Assembly (NCBI GenBank): GCA_963819475.1
Contig: CAWFWE010000002.1
Location: 1,054,001 to 1,118,000 of the forward strand
Direction: 5' to 3'
Source of the DNA: DASUAS01 sp963819475
GTDB lineage: Bacteria > Actinomycetota > Acidimicrobiia > IMCC26256 > DASPTH01
DNA: 64,000 nucleotides
In this document: one piece after another, positions 7,526-15,589 of the stretch
How positions within the stretch are numbered: position 1 is the stretch's first letter
How the letters are laid out: the number at the start of each line of letters is the position of its first letter
Position numbers and translations under genes: made by a program
The notes under the pieces: model-generated
The model's database searches: none
Told to the model about the DNA's origin: nothing
Seen by the model: the letters and a program-made list of their open reading frames with translations, nothing else

Positions 7526-8719
7526 TCAGGGCTGCGTCATCCCCGGGAGCGGGTGGCGGAAGAGCGTCGCTGCGTTGGCGTGGGTCATCAGCCGGAGCTC
7601 GTCGTCCGGAACGTGTCCCCAGTGCTCCTCGATGACGCGTTGGGTATCGGGCCAGGTGGTGTCGCCGTGCGGGTAGTCGACCTCGAGCATGATGTGCTCC
7701 ACGCCGATGCGGTGGCGGGTGTCGATGGTCGACCGGTCGTCGAGGGTGCAGAACCAGAAATTGCGCTGCACGACGTCGCCGGGCCTCACGTCGGGGCCGT
7801 AGCCGTTGGACAGGTACTCGCCCCGATCGGCCATGAAGTCCAGGCGGTCCAGCAGCATCGCGACCCAGCCGAGTCCGCCCTCCGACATCGCGATCTTCAG
7901 GTCCGGATACCGCAGGGGCCAGCCGGACCACACCCACTCCGCGCACGACGTCAGTGCTAGCTGACCGAACAGTGTCGCCGTCGCGCCCGACGGCGCGCCG
8001 GGGGCGACGTCGGCCAGACCCGACGAGCCGACGTGCTGGCAGATGACGGTGTCGGTGTCGGCGCACGCGCGCATGACCGGGTCCCACGAGTCGTCGAAGA
8101 TCGAAGGGAACCCGATCTTGTGCGGGCGCTCAGGGAAGGTCACCGCCACGACGCCACGATCCGCGTTGCGACGAATCTCGGCCGCGGCCTTCTCGGGGTC
8201 GGCAAGGTAGGTGATTGCGAGCGGGATCAACCGGCCTGGGTGCTGCTGCCACCACTCCTCGACCGTCCAGTCGTTGTACGCGCGTGTCGTTGCATAGCCA
8301 AGCTCCGCATCCCGTGCGGTCGAGTACACCCGCCCGCAGAAGCCGGTGATCATCGACGGGAAGTTGACCGCGGCCCAGATGCCTCCCAGGTCCATGTCCT
8401 TCACGCGCTCGTGGACGTCGTAGCAACCGGGCCGCATCTGGTCGAAGCGGAATGGCTCGAGTCCGTAGCTGTTCGGTCGCCGCCCCGCCACGGCGTTCAT
8501 GCCGGGCTGGTAGTGCGAGTTCCCCTCGAACTCCCAGACCTCGTGACCGCGTTCGTTCACGACGACCTTCGGCGCACGATCCTGGAGCTTCGCGGGGAGC
8601 CGACCCTTGAACATGTCCGGCGGTTCGACGAGGTGGTCGTCGACCGAGATCACGGTGTACCTGACCGTCGCGGGGTCGGGCTCGGGAAGGAAGAGCTCGG
8701 GGTCGAGGAGCTGCGTCAT
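7526..8719 (-). CDS. Amidohydrolase-family (TIM barrel) protein
   Basis: A 397-residue protein of the amidohydrolase 2 (COG2159) type. It opens with VISVDDHLVEPPDMF, the subfamily form of the metal-binding strand in which the usual HxH is replaced by DDH. Other landmarks are WAAVNFPSM, a PHKIGFPSIFDD segment near residue 200 and CQHVGSSG, then LMLEVDYPHGDTTWP near 355, a family-typical metal-site region. Relatives include decarboxylases and hydrolases of aromatic or lactone substrates. It heads the operon amidohydrolase-SDR-P450-ADH. The reaction cannot be named from sequence. Confidence 0.85.
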   Translation of the reverse strand: MTQLLDPELFLPEPDPATVRYTVISVDDHLVEPPDMFKGRLPAKLQDRAPKVVVNERGHEVWEFEGNSHYQPGMNAVAGRRPNSYGLEPFRFDQMRPGCYDVHERVKDMDLGGIWAAVNFPSMITGFCGRVYSTARDAELGYATTRAYNDWTVEEWWQQHPGRLIPLAITYLADPEKAAAEIRRNADRGVVAVTFPERPHKIGFPSIFDDSWDPVMRACADTDTVICQHVGSSGLADVAPGAPSGATATLFGQLALTSCAEWVWSGWPLRYPDLKIAMSEGGLGWVAMLLDRLDFMADRGEYLSNGYGPDVRPGDVVQRNFWFCTLDDRSTIDTRHRIGVEHIMLEVDYPHGDTTWPDTQRVIEEHWGHVPDDELRLMTHANAATLFRHPLPGMTQP

Positions 8720-8841
8720 GGCGTCAGTATGCGCTTCCCGGGCGGCGGTCAGCTCCCTCGAGTGGCCGCCCCGCCCTTGTGCAGACAGGTGCTGCCATGT
8801 GACCGCTGCGACCTCTGAGCTCGACGCCAGAGGAGGCGGAC

Positions 8842-9117
8842 ATGGGTGTGTTCAACGGGGTCTTCCCGGTCCAGGCCGGCAAGGAGGAGGACGCTCGAGC
8901 GTTCGCGGCGGAGACGTTCGGGGCTCGGCGCCCGGACTTCGAGGCGCACCTCGTGCGCTCCGGCGTCACTCGGGAGACGTGGGCGCTGCAGGAGACTCCC
9001 ATGGGCAGCCTCATTCTCGTGTGGTTCGAAGGCGACGTCTCGCTCTCGGGGTCCTCCATCGCTCCCTCCCCGTACAACTGCCAACGGTCGAGCAGCGAGG
9101 AGAAACCCCAGGGGTGA
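8842..9117 (+). CDS. Small conserved protein, C-terminus probably lost
   Basis: A 91-residue protein starting MGVFNGVFPVQAGKEEDARA with a coherent alpha/beta first two thirds (RSGVTRETWALQETPMGSLI, then VWFEGDV). From about residue 68 the composition changes to a Ser/Pro/Asn-rich tail ending SSSEEKPQG that does not look like the rest. The first part recalls dimeric alpha/beta-barrel (ABM-like) proteins of roughly 100-110 residues, so the real C-terminal helix and strand may have been replaced. A strong hairpin follows the stop codon. Function unknown. Confidence 0.5.
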   Translation: MGVFNGVFPVQAGKEEDARAFAAETFGARRPDFEAHLVRSGVTRETWALQETPMGSLILVWFEGDVSLSGSSIAPSPYNCQRSSSEEKPQG

Positions 9118-9121
9118 ACGC

Positions 9122-9170
9122 CGGGGGAACCGGCTGGTTACCAGGCCCCAGCCGGTCCCCCGCGTTTCTT
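9122..9170 (+). terminator. Hairpin terminator
   Basis: CGGGGGaACCGGCTGG (9122-9137) pairs with CCAGCCGGTCCCCCG (9148-9162), leaving one bulged A and a ten-base loop. The run CGTTTCTTT follows. It begins five bases after the stop of the small gene at 8842-9117 and is a good intrinsic terminator for it. Confidence 0.7.
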
Positions 9171-9281
9171 TGAAGCCGACAGATCGGCATCAGCTACGCG
9201 TCTTGGCCCACGCGAGTCGCTCTTGACGAAAGCCACATGTCGGCGCATTGTCGTCGTGTCCCAGCAGGGAGGGGAGAGCGG

Positions 9282-9572
9282 ATGATCGCGCAAGTTCACA
9301 CATCGAGTGGAGAGCCAGCGCCGCCGACCGACGAGACGCGCAAGTTTGTCGAAGACGCGCTTGCCGAGGGACGTGCACAGGAGGGCTGCGAAGCGACGAT
9401 CGCGCTCGCGGATCCGGCAACTGGCGACAGTTTGATCATCAACCTGTTCCGCGACGAGGCGGCTCTCGACGCCTTTCAGAAGTATTCGAAAGCAAAGATC
9501 GCGGAAGCTGAGGGAATGGGAGCGAAGGTGGCTCCTGGACGTACCTATTCAGACGTCATTGCGCTGCTGTAA
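9282..9572 (+). CDS. ABM-like small dimeric alpha/beta-barrel protein
   Basis: A 96-residue protein: MIAQVHTSSGE, a helix containing TRKFVEDALAE, the strand EGCEATIALADPATGDSLII, then FRDEAALDAFQKYS. This order of strand, helix, strand, strand, helix matches antibiotic-biosynthesis monooxygenase-type (dimeric ferredoxin-like) proteins. The start at 9282 is chosen because GGAGGGGAGAG precedes it, whereas an in-frame start 45 bases earlier has no such signal. Cytoplasmic; substrate unknown. It stands alone between a plus-strand terminator and a minus-strand SDR. Confidence 0.6.
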   Translation: MIAQVHTSSGEPAPPTDETRKFVEDALAEGRAQEGCEATIALADPATGDSLIINLFRDEAALDAFQKYSKAKIAEAEGMGAKVAPGRTYSDVIALL

Positions 9573-9636
9573 CCGGTAGCGAGCCCAGCGGCGAGACTCG
9601 GCTCGGACGCGGCCCGTCACGTCACGACGCGAACCG

Positions 9637-10401
9637 TCAGCGGGTGAACATCTGACCGCCGTCGAGCATGACGGTCGAGCCGGTGAGGTAGCCGGCCGCG
9701 TCGCTCACCAACCACGCGATGGCGACGCCGATGTCAGCCTCCGGATCGCCGAAACGGCCCACCGGCACCCTGCGCACCATCTCCTCGTACCGCTCCGGAT
9801 CCCGCTCGCGGAACGCGCGCGTCCCGTCGGTCTCCGCCGCGGGCATCACCATGAGCGCCCGGATGCCATCGGGACCCCACTCGACGGCGGCGTAGCGGGT
9901 CAGCGACTCGATCGCGCTCTTCGCGGCGGCGTAGACCGCGTACATCCGTCCGTCGTGCATGAGCTGCGCCCCCGAGCCGAAATTGACGATCACGCCGTGC
10001 CCACTGCGCGCGAGATGCGGTTGCGCCTCGCGCATCAGCCGGAACACGGCGAGCGGTCCCGACCGCCAGGTGGAGTCCATGTCGTCCTCGGTGGCGTCGA
10101 GCAGGAGCGCGTGACGGTACGTCTGCGCGTTGTTCACCAGGATGTCGAGACGCCCCGCGCGCGCCACCGTCTCGGTGATCAATCGCTGGGTGTTGGCGAG
10201 CTCTCGCACGTCGGCGGTCAGCGCGAGCGCCGTGCCACCCCGGCCACGGATCTCCTCGCAGGCGTCGTCGAGCGTCTCCCGGGTGCGTCCGCTGACGACG
10301 ACCGTCGCGCCCGCGGACGCGAGCGCGAGCGCAATGCCCCGACCGATGCCCCGTCCGCCGCCGGTCACGATCGCGACCCGACCCCGGAGGTCACTGGCCA
10401 T
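9637..10401 (-). CDS. SDR family oxidoreductase
   Basis: A complete 254-residue classical SDR. TGGGRGIGRG is near residue 12, NNAQ near 88, GSGAQL then YAAAK near 155, and the C-terminal LTGSTVMLDGGQMF. All catalytic positions (Ser, Tyr, Lys) can be placed. The ATG at 10401 follows GGAGGAAGGGG; an upstream in-frame GTG would place that site inside the gene. It lies 52 bases after a P450 on the same strand, so the pair probably acts in sequence on an alcohol/ketone intermediate. It is the best intact relative in this window of the SDR remnant near 28.3 kb. Confidence 0.9.
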   Translation of the reverse strand: MASDLRGRVAIVTGGGRGIGRGIALALASAGATVVVSGRTRETLDDACEEIRGRGGTALALTADVRELANTQRLITETVARAGRLDILVNNAQTYRHALLLDATEDDMDSTWRSGPLAVFRLMREAQPHLARSGHGVIVNFGSGAQLMHDGRMYAVYAAAKSAIESLTRYAAVEWGPDGIRALMVMPAAETDGTRAFRERDPERYEEMVRRVPVGRFGDPEADIGVAIAWLVSDAAGYLTGSTVMLDGGQMFTR

Positions 10402-10453
10402 ACCGTCCCCTTCCTCCACCTCGACGCAGGGAATCGCGGCTCATCTCCGCTCC

Positions 10454-11695
10454 TCAGGGGAGAGACACCGTGATGGGAAGGGTCTCGATCGAGACACCGA
10501 CGCTCTGATCCGGGCCCGGGCACATCCACGTCGGCGCGGCTGTCACCTCGATGGTCGCGAAACGGGAGAGGAGCTCCTGGTAGATGGCCCGGATCTCGCG
10601 GCGCGCCAGGTGCGCGCCCAGGCAGAAGTGCACGCCACCACCGCCGAACGCCACGTGAGGGTTAGGCGAACGGCGGACGTCGAACCGGAACGGTTCGTCG
10701 AAGGCACGCTCGTCGCGGTTGGCCGACGGGTAGAACATGGCGATTCGATCGCCGGCCCGAATCGCCTGGCCGCCGAGCTCCGTGTCGACGGTCGCGGTTC
10801 TTCCGAAGCTCGTGACCGGGCTCGACCAACGGAGCATTTCCTCCGTCCCCGTGTCGACCACGGACGGATCGTGCCGCAGCAGATCGAGCTGCTCGGGATG
10901 GTCGAGCAGCGCCAGCAGACCCTGCGAGATCGTGTTGCGCGTCGTCTCGCTGCCGGCGATGGCGAGGACGAGGAAGAACATGTCGAGCTCGAGCTCGGTG
11001 AGCCGCTGCGTGTCGGTTTCGCCGTCGTCCAGCTCGGCGTTGGCGATGGTGCTCCACACGTCGTCGGACGGGTACGTCCGCTTCTCGTCGCCCAGTCGTT
11101 GCGCGTATTCGAAGAGCTCCAGCTGCGCCCGGTCATGGTCCTCTGCCGTGAGCGCCGACCGCGGGTCCGCCGCGCGCATCACCGTGTCGGTGCGCGAGAA
11201 CACCCACGGCCGGTCGTTCTCGGGTATCCCGACGATGTCGGCGATCAGATGCATCGGCAGCAGATACGCGACGTCGCGCACGAAATCGCACTCCCCCCGA
11301 TCGGCGACGTCGTCCACGATGCGGCGTGACCACATGACGATGCGATCATCGAGGCGAGAGATCATTCGGGGCGTGAACCCCGAGCTGATCAGCTTGCGCA
11401 ACCGGGTGTGCGCCGGCGGATCCGACGCCACGAGCGTGTGCCCGGCATGGCTCGGCTCAGTGCCGCTGATCGAGGGACCGCTGAGGGCGGAAAACCGCTC
11501 CCAGTCACGATTCGCCTCGACCACCTCGGCGTGCCGCAGCACCGCCCAGAACGGCATCCCCTCCGGCGCGCGTGCCATCGGCACCGCCGGGTGACGAAGC
11601 ACGCCGCCCTGCGCGCGTAGCTCCACGAGCAGCTCGTGCGGAAAGCCGTCCCGGTACAGCTCGGGATCGGTCAAGTCCATCTCGAGTGTGGCCAT
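10454..11695 (-). CDS. Cytochrome P450 of CYP124/125/142-like type
   Basis: A 413-residue P450. The I-helix reads LAIAGSETTRNTIS (near residue 240), the K-helix EMLRWSSPV and the haem loop FGGGGVHFCLGAHLARRE near 345. The ETTRN form of the I-helix is characteristic of the actinobacterial CYP124/125/142 clan, which hydroxylates terminal methyls of sterol side chains or branched lipids. It follows 19 bases after a DinB-fold gene and precedes an SDR. Assignment to the clan is by motif only; the true substrate is open. Confidence 0.88.
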   Translation of the reverse strand: MATLEMDLTDPELYRDGFPHELLVELRAQGGVLRHPAVPMARAPEGMPFWAVLRHAEVVEANRDWERFSALSGPSISGTEPSHAGHTLVASDPPAHTRLRKLISSGFTPRMISRLDDRIVMWSRRIVDDVADRGECDFVRDVAYLLPMHLIADIVGIPENDRPWVFSRTDTVMRAADPRSALTAEDHDRAQLELFEYAQRLGDEKRTYPSDDVWSTIANAELDDGETDTQRLTELELDMFFLVLAIAGSETTRNTISQGLLALLDHPEQLDLLRHDPSVVDTGTEEMLRWSSPVTSFGRTATVDTELGGQAIRAGDRIAMFYPSANRDERAFDEPFRFDVRRSPNPHVAFGGGGVHFCLGAHLARREIRAIYQELLSRFATIEVTAAPTWMCPGPDQSVGVSIETLPITVSLP

Positions 11696-11714
11696 CTCCG
11701 CATCCTCTCAGGAA

Positions 11715-12401
11715 TCACGCGTCGTCGAGATACGCGCGGGCCACGCGCAGCGAGGCCGCGGCAAGCGGCGTGGTGGCGGCGAGCGACGTGCTTTCGGGAC
11801 GGAGCCGACGGGTGGCGACCCGACACCACTCCGACGCCGGCCCCGCGATGACGTCGTGCGAGTCCTCGGGGCCGATCCACCACCGCTCGCCGTCGGTTCC
11901 TACGAGATCGAGGGCGACGACACGCACGTCGCCCGGTGGCTCCTCTCCCGCGACGCGGAATCCGTACGGGAGCGCACGCAGGGCCAGCGCGGCCACGCGT
12001 CGGAGGCGAGGCGTGTCGACGGGCGCGACGCCGACGGCGGCGAAGCAGTCGAGGCCGTGCGCCCACGTCTCCATCAGGCGCGCGTCCGCGAACGAACGGG
12101 CGCTCATCGGTCCGGCACCCCACACGACCTTCGCCCGGTCGTCCATGACCGCGAGCCGAGTCGCAGTGTCCTCTCGCGCCACGCGCCAGGCACCGAGCAA
12201 CGCCGACGCCTCCCGTTCGCCGACGGGCTCGATCGTCACTTCGCCTCGGAAGAGCTGCTCACCGCGTCCGCTCAGCGCCACCGCGGCCGCTCGCTCGCTC
12301 GTGACGAGGTGGCGAACCTGGTCGGCCACCGTCCATCGGGCTGCCGGCGTCGGTAGCGCCCATTGCGACTGCTCGAGCGTGCTCAGGAACTGGTCGAGCA
12401 C
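11715..12401 (-). CDS. TIGR03084-like DinB-fold (maleylpyruvate isomerase family) protein
   Basis: A 228-residue protein with WTVADQVRHLVTSE near residue 23, the His-containing helix of mycothiol-dependent DinB/MDMPI proteins, then METWAHGLDCFAAVG near 110, giving the second metal-ligand His. A C-terminal domain of about 90 residues follows, as in TIGR03084 proteins. These bind a divalent metal and are thought to use mycothiol. It starts at GTG 12401. The frame upstream remains family-like for some 20 codons without a usable start, so the N-terminus is uncertain. It diverges from the CoA-transferase and precedes a P450. Confidence 0.75.
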   Translation of the reverse strand: MLDQFLSTLEQSQWALPTPAARWTVADQVRHLVTSERAAAVALSGRGEQLFRGEVTIEPVGEREASALLGAWRVAREDTATRLAVMDDRAKVVWGAGPMSARSFADARLMETWAHGLDCFAAVGVAPVDTPRLRRVAALALRALPYGFRVAGEEPPGDVRVVALDLVGTDGERWWIGPEDSHDVIAGPASEWCRVATRRLRPESTSLAATTPLAAASLRVARAYLDDA

Positions 12402-12460
12402 GGCGTGTTCGTCGCGAAGGTCCAGGAGGAGCCACCGATCGATGCCCGTAGCATACGGCG

Positions 12461-13609
12461 ATGGCGTTGCCCGGGCCGTTGGACGGTGTTCGCGTGCTCG
12501 ATCTGTCGCAGATCGTCGCCGGCCCAGCGTGCACGCGCGTGCTGGCCGACCTCGGCGCCGACGTCATCAAGATCGAGTCGCCGAACGGTGACCTGAGCCG
12601 CACCGTGCCGCCCTTCGTCGAGGGAGTCGGCGCGCTCTTCGCGCAACTGAACGCGGGCAAGCAATCGGTGTGCATCGACATTCGCACCCCGGAGGGCACG
12701 GACCTCGTCCTGCGCCTGGCCGAGCGCAGCGACATCTTCGTCGAGAACTACCGGCCGGGCGCGCTCGATGGTCGCGGGCTCGGCTACGACGCGCTCGCCG
12801 TCCGGAACCCACGGTTGGTCTATTTGTCCATCAGCGGCTTCGGGCAGGAGGGCCCGTGGGCGGCACGGCGAGGACACGCGCCGTTGCTCCATGCCGAGGC
12901 GGGCACGATGGAAGTCGCCGCGCGGGTTCGTCGGGGCGAGCCCGTACCGGAGGTGCATCAGCACGCTGACCTCTACAGCGGCTTCTTCGGGGTTGGCGCG
13001 GTGTGCGCCGCGTTGTTCCAGCGGGAGCGCACCGGTGCGGGTCAGCACCTCGACCTCTCGCTCGCCGAGGCGCTCCTGTATGCAAGCGACCAGGTCGCCA
13101 TCGATCTCGTCGATGCTGACGGCCCACGAGAGTTCGACACCTGGACCTATCCGGTCGTGACGCTCGAGAGCGGCGAGACCGTCTGCCTGGTCGGCAATCC
13201 GCTCCGTCTGTTCGATCGCTGGATGGCGGCCCTCGGCGCGCAGCCGTCCCACCCGCGACCGACCGACGAGCACGGGGCCCGCACCGCCGTCGAACAGGCC
13301 GCGGCTGCGGCGTTCACGGACGTCGCGACCTTGCAGGCCGCGCTCACGGACCATGGGCTGGTGGCGGCGGTGGTGCAGCCTGCGGCCGCCTTGCTCGCCT
13401 CCGAGTGGGCGGCGCATCGTTCCGTTCTCGGACTGGCTGCCGCCGGGGTGCGGGTTCCAGCCGCGCCCTGGCGGTCATCCGGCGCGTCCATCGGGATCCG
13501 AGGGCAGGCACCCGCGCTGGGCGCGGACACCGCGCCGGTCCTCGAGGAGCTGCTGGGCCTCACCGCGGAGGACGTCGAGGCGCTGATGGACGCGGGCGTC
13601 GTGCGCTGA
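12461..13609 (+). CDS. CaiB/BaiF (class III) CoA-transferase-like protein
   Basis: A 382-residue protein opening with LDGVRVLDLSQIVAGPACTR, the family N-terminus, followed by LGADVIKIESPNGD, NAGKQSVCIDIRTPEG, FVENYRPG and SISGFGQEGPW. Such enzymes move CoA between carboxylic acids, or act as racemases. The position that usually holds the catalytic Asp (family pattern GYDxxxQA) reads GHAPLLHA, so Ala appears to stand there, although the rest of the fold is intact. It may belong to a divergent subfamily. It could activate or recycle acids made by the neighbouring redox enzymes. Confidence 0.85.
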   Translation: MALPGPLDGVRVLDLSQIVAGPACTRVLADLGADVIKIESPNGDLSRTVPPFVEGVGALFAQLNAGKQSVCIDIRTPEGTDLVLRLAERSDIFVENYRPGALDGRGLGYDALAVRNPRLVYLSISGFGQEGPWAARRGHAPLLHAEAGTMEVAARVRRGEPVPEVHQHADLYSGFFGVGAVCAALFQRERTGAGQHLDLSLAEALLYASDQVAIDLVDADGPREFDTWTYPVVTLESGETVCLVGNPLRLFDRWMAALGAQPSHPRPTDEHGARTAVEQAAAAAFTDVATLQAALTDHGLVAAVVQPAAALLASEWAAHRSVLGLAAAGVRVPAAPWRSSGASIGIRGQAPALGADTAPVLEELLGLTAEDVEALMDAGVVR

Positions 13610-13668
13610 CCCAGGGCCCCCGGTTCGCCTCCCAGGGGCACCGGCCGGGGTTGAGGTACGACGCAGGA

Positions 13669-14052
13669 CTACTCCTCCGATGCTGTCGGTGGAGCGAGCG
13701 ACTGACGATGCGCAGGCGTACCATCCAGGTTCGCGTTGACGCGCGCCGCGATCCGCCAGCCGTCCGGCGTCCGGATCCAGCGCCACGTGTTCGCGGAGAC
13801 CCTCGCGACCCAGAAACGCTCTTGCTCGGCGTCCCACCGGATGTTGAGGGCATAGCTTCGACCTTCCGCTTCGTCGCCATCGATGATGACGTGCGGCACG
13901 GTGAGCACATGACCACAGCCATTGCGGATCAGGCCCTGATGACCGTCGCCGCTGACCATCGCGGCGATCTGGTCGTGACCGTGCATGACCATGGCGCCCA
14001 CCGCATCGAGCGCATCGTCGACCTCGCAGTGCGACTCTTGCGGCCGGCGCAC
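13669..14052 (-). pseudogene. SnoaL/NTF2-like protein, 5' truncated
   Basis: A 127-residue frame with a typical SnoaL-like second half: GHDQIAAMVSGDGHQ, TVPHVIIDGDEAEGRSYA, RFWVARVSANTWRWIRTPDG and WRIAARVNANLDG. The family-like reading continues upstream of the GTG for about 15 more codons (TNDGVVASFVSSET) but no start codon is present before a stop, and the expected first helix of about 30 residues is missing. The break coincides with the start of the plus-strand binding-protein gene at 14115. It is either truncated or begins at an unusual codon. Confidence 0.55.
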
Positions 14053-14114
14053 GGTCTCACTCGAAACGAAGCTCGCGACGACCCCGTCGTTGGTGCGTAC
14101 GCAAAGGAGGGGTA

Positions 14115-15191
14115 ATGCCCGAAGCGATCAAGATCGGTTGGCTCGGTGCTGCGCTCGACGGTCCGGGAGGTGGCTACGACAAGCTGCATCGCATGGCGTT
14201 CGCCGAGGCCAGCGAATCGGGCCTCCTCGACCGACCCGTTGAGCACGTGCTGCACGCGGAGAACGGACTGCCCAACGGCAGTGCGAAGAACGCCACCGAC
14301 GGGTTCCGCTGGTTGGTCGACCAGGGCTGCATCGCGGTCGCCGGTGCGTACAGCTCCGACAACGCGATCACGGTTGCCCCGTTGGCGAACGAGTTGCACG
14401 TGCCGCTCATCAGCTGGGCGGGCACCGATCGGCTCCAGGGCGAGTACTGCTTCCGCCTCGGCAACGGCGACGTCGGTGGCGACGCCACGCTGGTGGTCGC
14501 GTGGCTCAAGCAGCAGGGCTACGAGCGCGTCGCGGTGTTGAGCGAGATCTCACCGAACGGTGAGGAGTACTTCCGGTACTTCCGTCAGGAGGCCCGCCGC
14601 CGTGACCTGCGCATCGCCGCGGTCGAGACCGTGACCCAGAGCCCCGCCGACCTCGCCGTGAACCTGGAGGGCCTGCGGGAGGCCCAGCCGGACGCGCTCG
14701 TCTACATGGGCTACGGGATGCTGGCCGCCAAGGGACTGCTGCGCGAAGCACTCGACAAGCTCGCGTGGGACCCGCCCCGGATCATGGGCACCGCGTTCAT
14801 GTTCTACCTGATGGGCTTCGACAAGTTCGAGGGTTGGGTCGGCATCGACCAGCTCGACCCGACCAACCCGCTCGTCCCCGGGTTCCTCGACCGCTACGTG
14901 ACGCGCTACGGCGAAAACCCGCCGATGTGGCCCAACGCCATCCCGCTCCTCGCGTACGACACCGCGCGCGTGCTCGTCGAGGCGATCGTGCGCGCACCGA
15001 TCCTCTCCGGCCCGGGGATCAAGGCCGGTCTCGAATCAATCCGCTTCATGCCCAGCACCACCGGCGGACCGCACACCCACATCGCGTGTGCGCCCTATGA
15101 GCACGGCATGTTCCGCGGCGACTGGCTGCTCTACGGACGCGTCACCAATGGCCAGCTCGAGTTCGAAGGCCTGTTCGAGCAATGGGAGTAG
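14115..15191 (+). CDS. ABC-type branched-chain amino acid binding-protein homologue without signal peptide
   Basis: A 358-residue periplasmic-binding-fold protein of the Leu/Ile/Val receptor type. It begins MPEAIKIGWLGAALDGPGGG, directly in the first beta strand; there is no signal peptide or lipobox cysteine. Later landmarks are AGAYSSDNAITVAPLANELH (near 80), YERVAVLSEISPNGEEYFRY (near 135) and VYMGYGMLAAKGLL. AAGGAGGGG precedes the ATG strongly. No permease or ATPase gene lies nearby. Intact homologues are normally exported and lipid-anchored, so this one may act in the cytoplasm as a ligand sensor, or its leader has been lost. Confidence 0.8.
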   Translation: MPEAIKIGWLGAALDGPGGGYDKLHRMAFAEASESGLLDRPVEHVLHAENGLPNGSAKNATDGFRWLVDQGCIAVAGAYSSDNAITVAPLANELHVPLISWAGTDRLQGEYCFRLGNGDVGGDATLVVAWLKQQGYERVAVLSEISPNGEEYFRYFRQEARRRDLRIAAVETVTQSPADLAVNLEGLREAQPDALVYMGYGMLAAKGLLREALDKLAWDPPRIMGTAFMFYLMGFDKFEGWVGIDQLDPTNPLVPGFLDRYVTRYGENPPMWPNAIPLLAYDTARVLVEAIVRAPILSGPGIKAGLESIRFMPSTTGGPHTHIACAPYEHGMFRGDWLLYGRVTNGQLEFEGLFEQWE

Positions 15192-15245
15192 CCGACAGCT
15201 ACGACGCGGCGGTCCGAGAGAGGCTCCGCAACTCCGGAAGAGCTT

Positions 15246-15565
15246 GACATCGGCATCCTCGACGGCAAGACCGCAATCGTGACCGGCGGCGGGAGCGGGG
15301 TCGGACGCGGTATCTCGTTGGCCCTCGCCGGCGCGGGGGCCGCAGTCGTCATTGCGGGACGGACCGCGTCGACGCTCGCCGAGACGCGCCGAATGATCGA
15401 GGAACGCGGTGGTCGCGCCGCCGTCTCGGTGTGCGACAACACGGTGCCCGACGACGTCGATGGGTGCATCGCACTCTCGGTCGAGCGCTTCGGCGGAATC
15501 GACATCCTCGTGAACAACGCCACGCTCGTTCCTCACGGCAAAGGTCTTCTTGCGGTCGACAAACG
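15246..15565 (+). pseudogene. SDR N-terminal fragment
   Basis: Only the cofactor-binding half of an SDR remains: DGKTAIVTGGGSGVGRGISL, GRTASTLAETRRMIEERGG and IDILVNNATLVPHGK. No ATG, GTG or TTG stands before the conserved LDGKTAIVTG in this frame (a GTG lies inside it at 15279). After about residue 105 the similarity stops and the frame runs into a Ser-rich tail; the Ser, Tyr and Lys of the active site are absent. It abuts the end of a broken lipase gene on the other strand. It is a remnant, complementary in content to the SDR at 6916-7449, which lacks this half. Confidence 0.7.
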
Positions 15566-15589
15566 AACTCGCGCGGGCGAACGGAGCAC

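Noticed and set aside
9107..9118. Third copy of the CACCCC/GGGGTG operator
   Set aside because: CCCCAGGGGTGA has a one-base spacer and lacks the left TCA arm; it overlaps the end of a gene and the start of a terminator, so coincidence is likelier.
4560..12401. Natural-product biosynthetic cluster based on two P450s, SDRs and dehydrogenases
   Set aside because: No polyketide, peptide or terpene synthase is present; the set fits lipid or xenobiotic catabolism better.
10454..13609. Defined cholesterol-catabolism operon
   Set aside because: The P450 resembles CYP124/125/142, but no ring-cleavage, ketosteroid or thiolase genes accompany it, so sterol is only one possible substrate.
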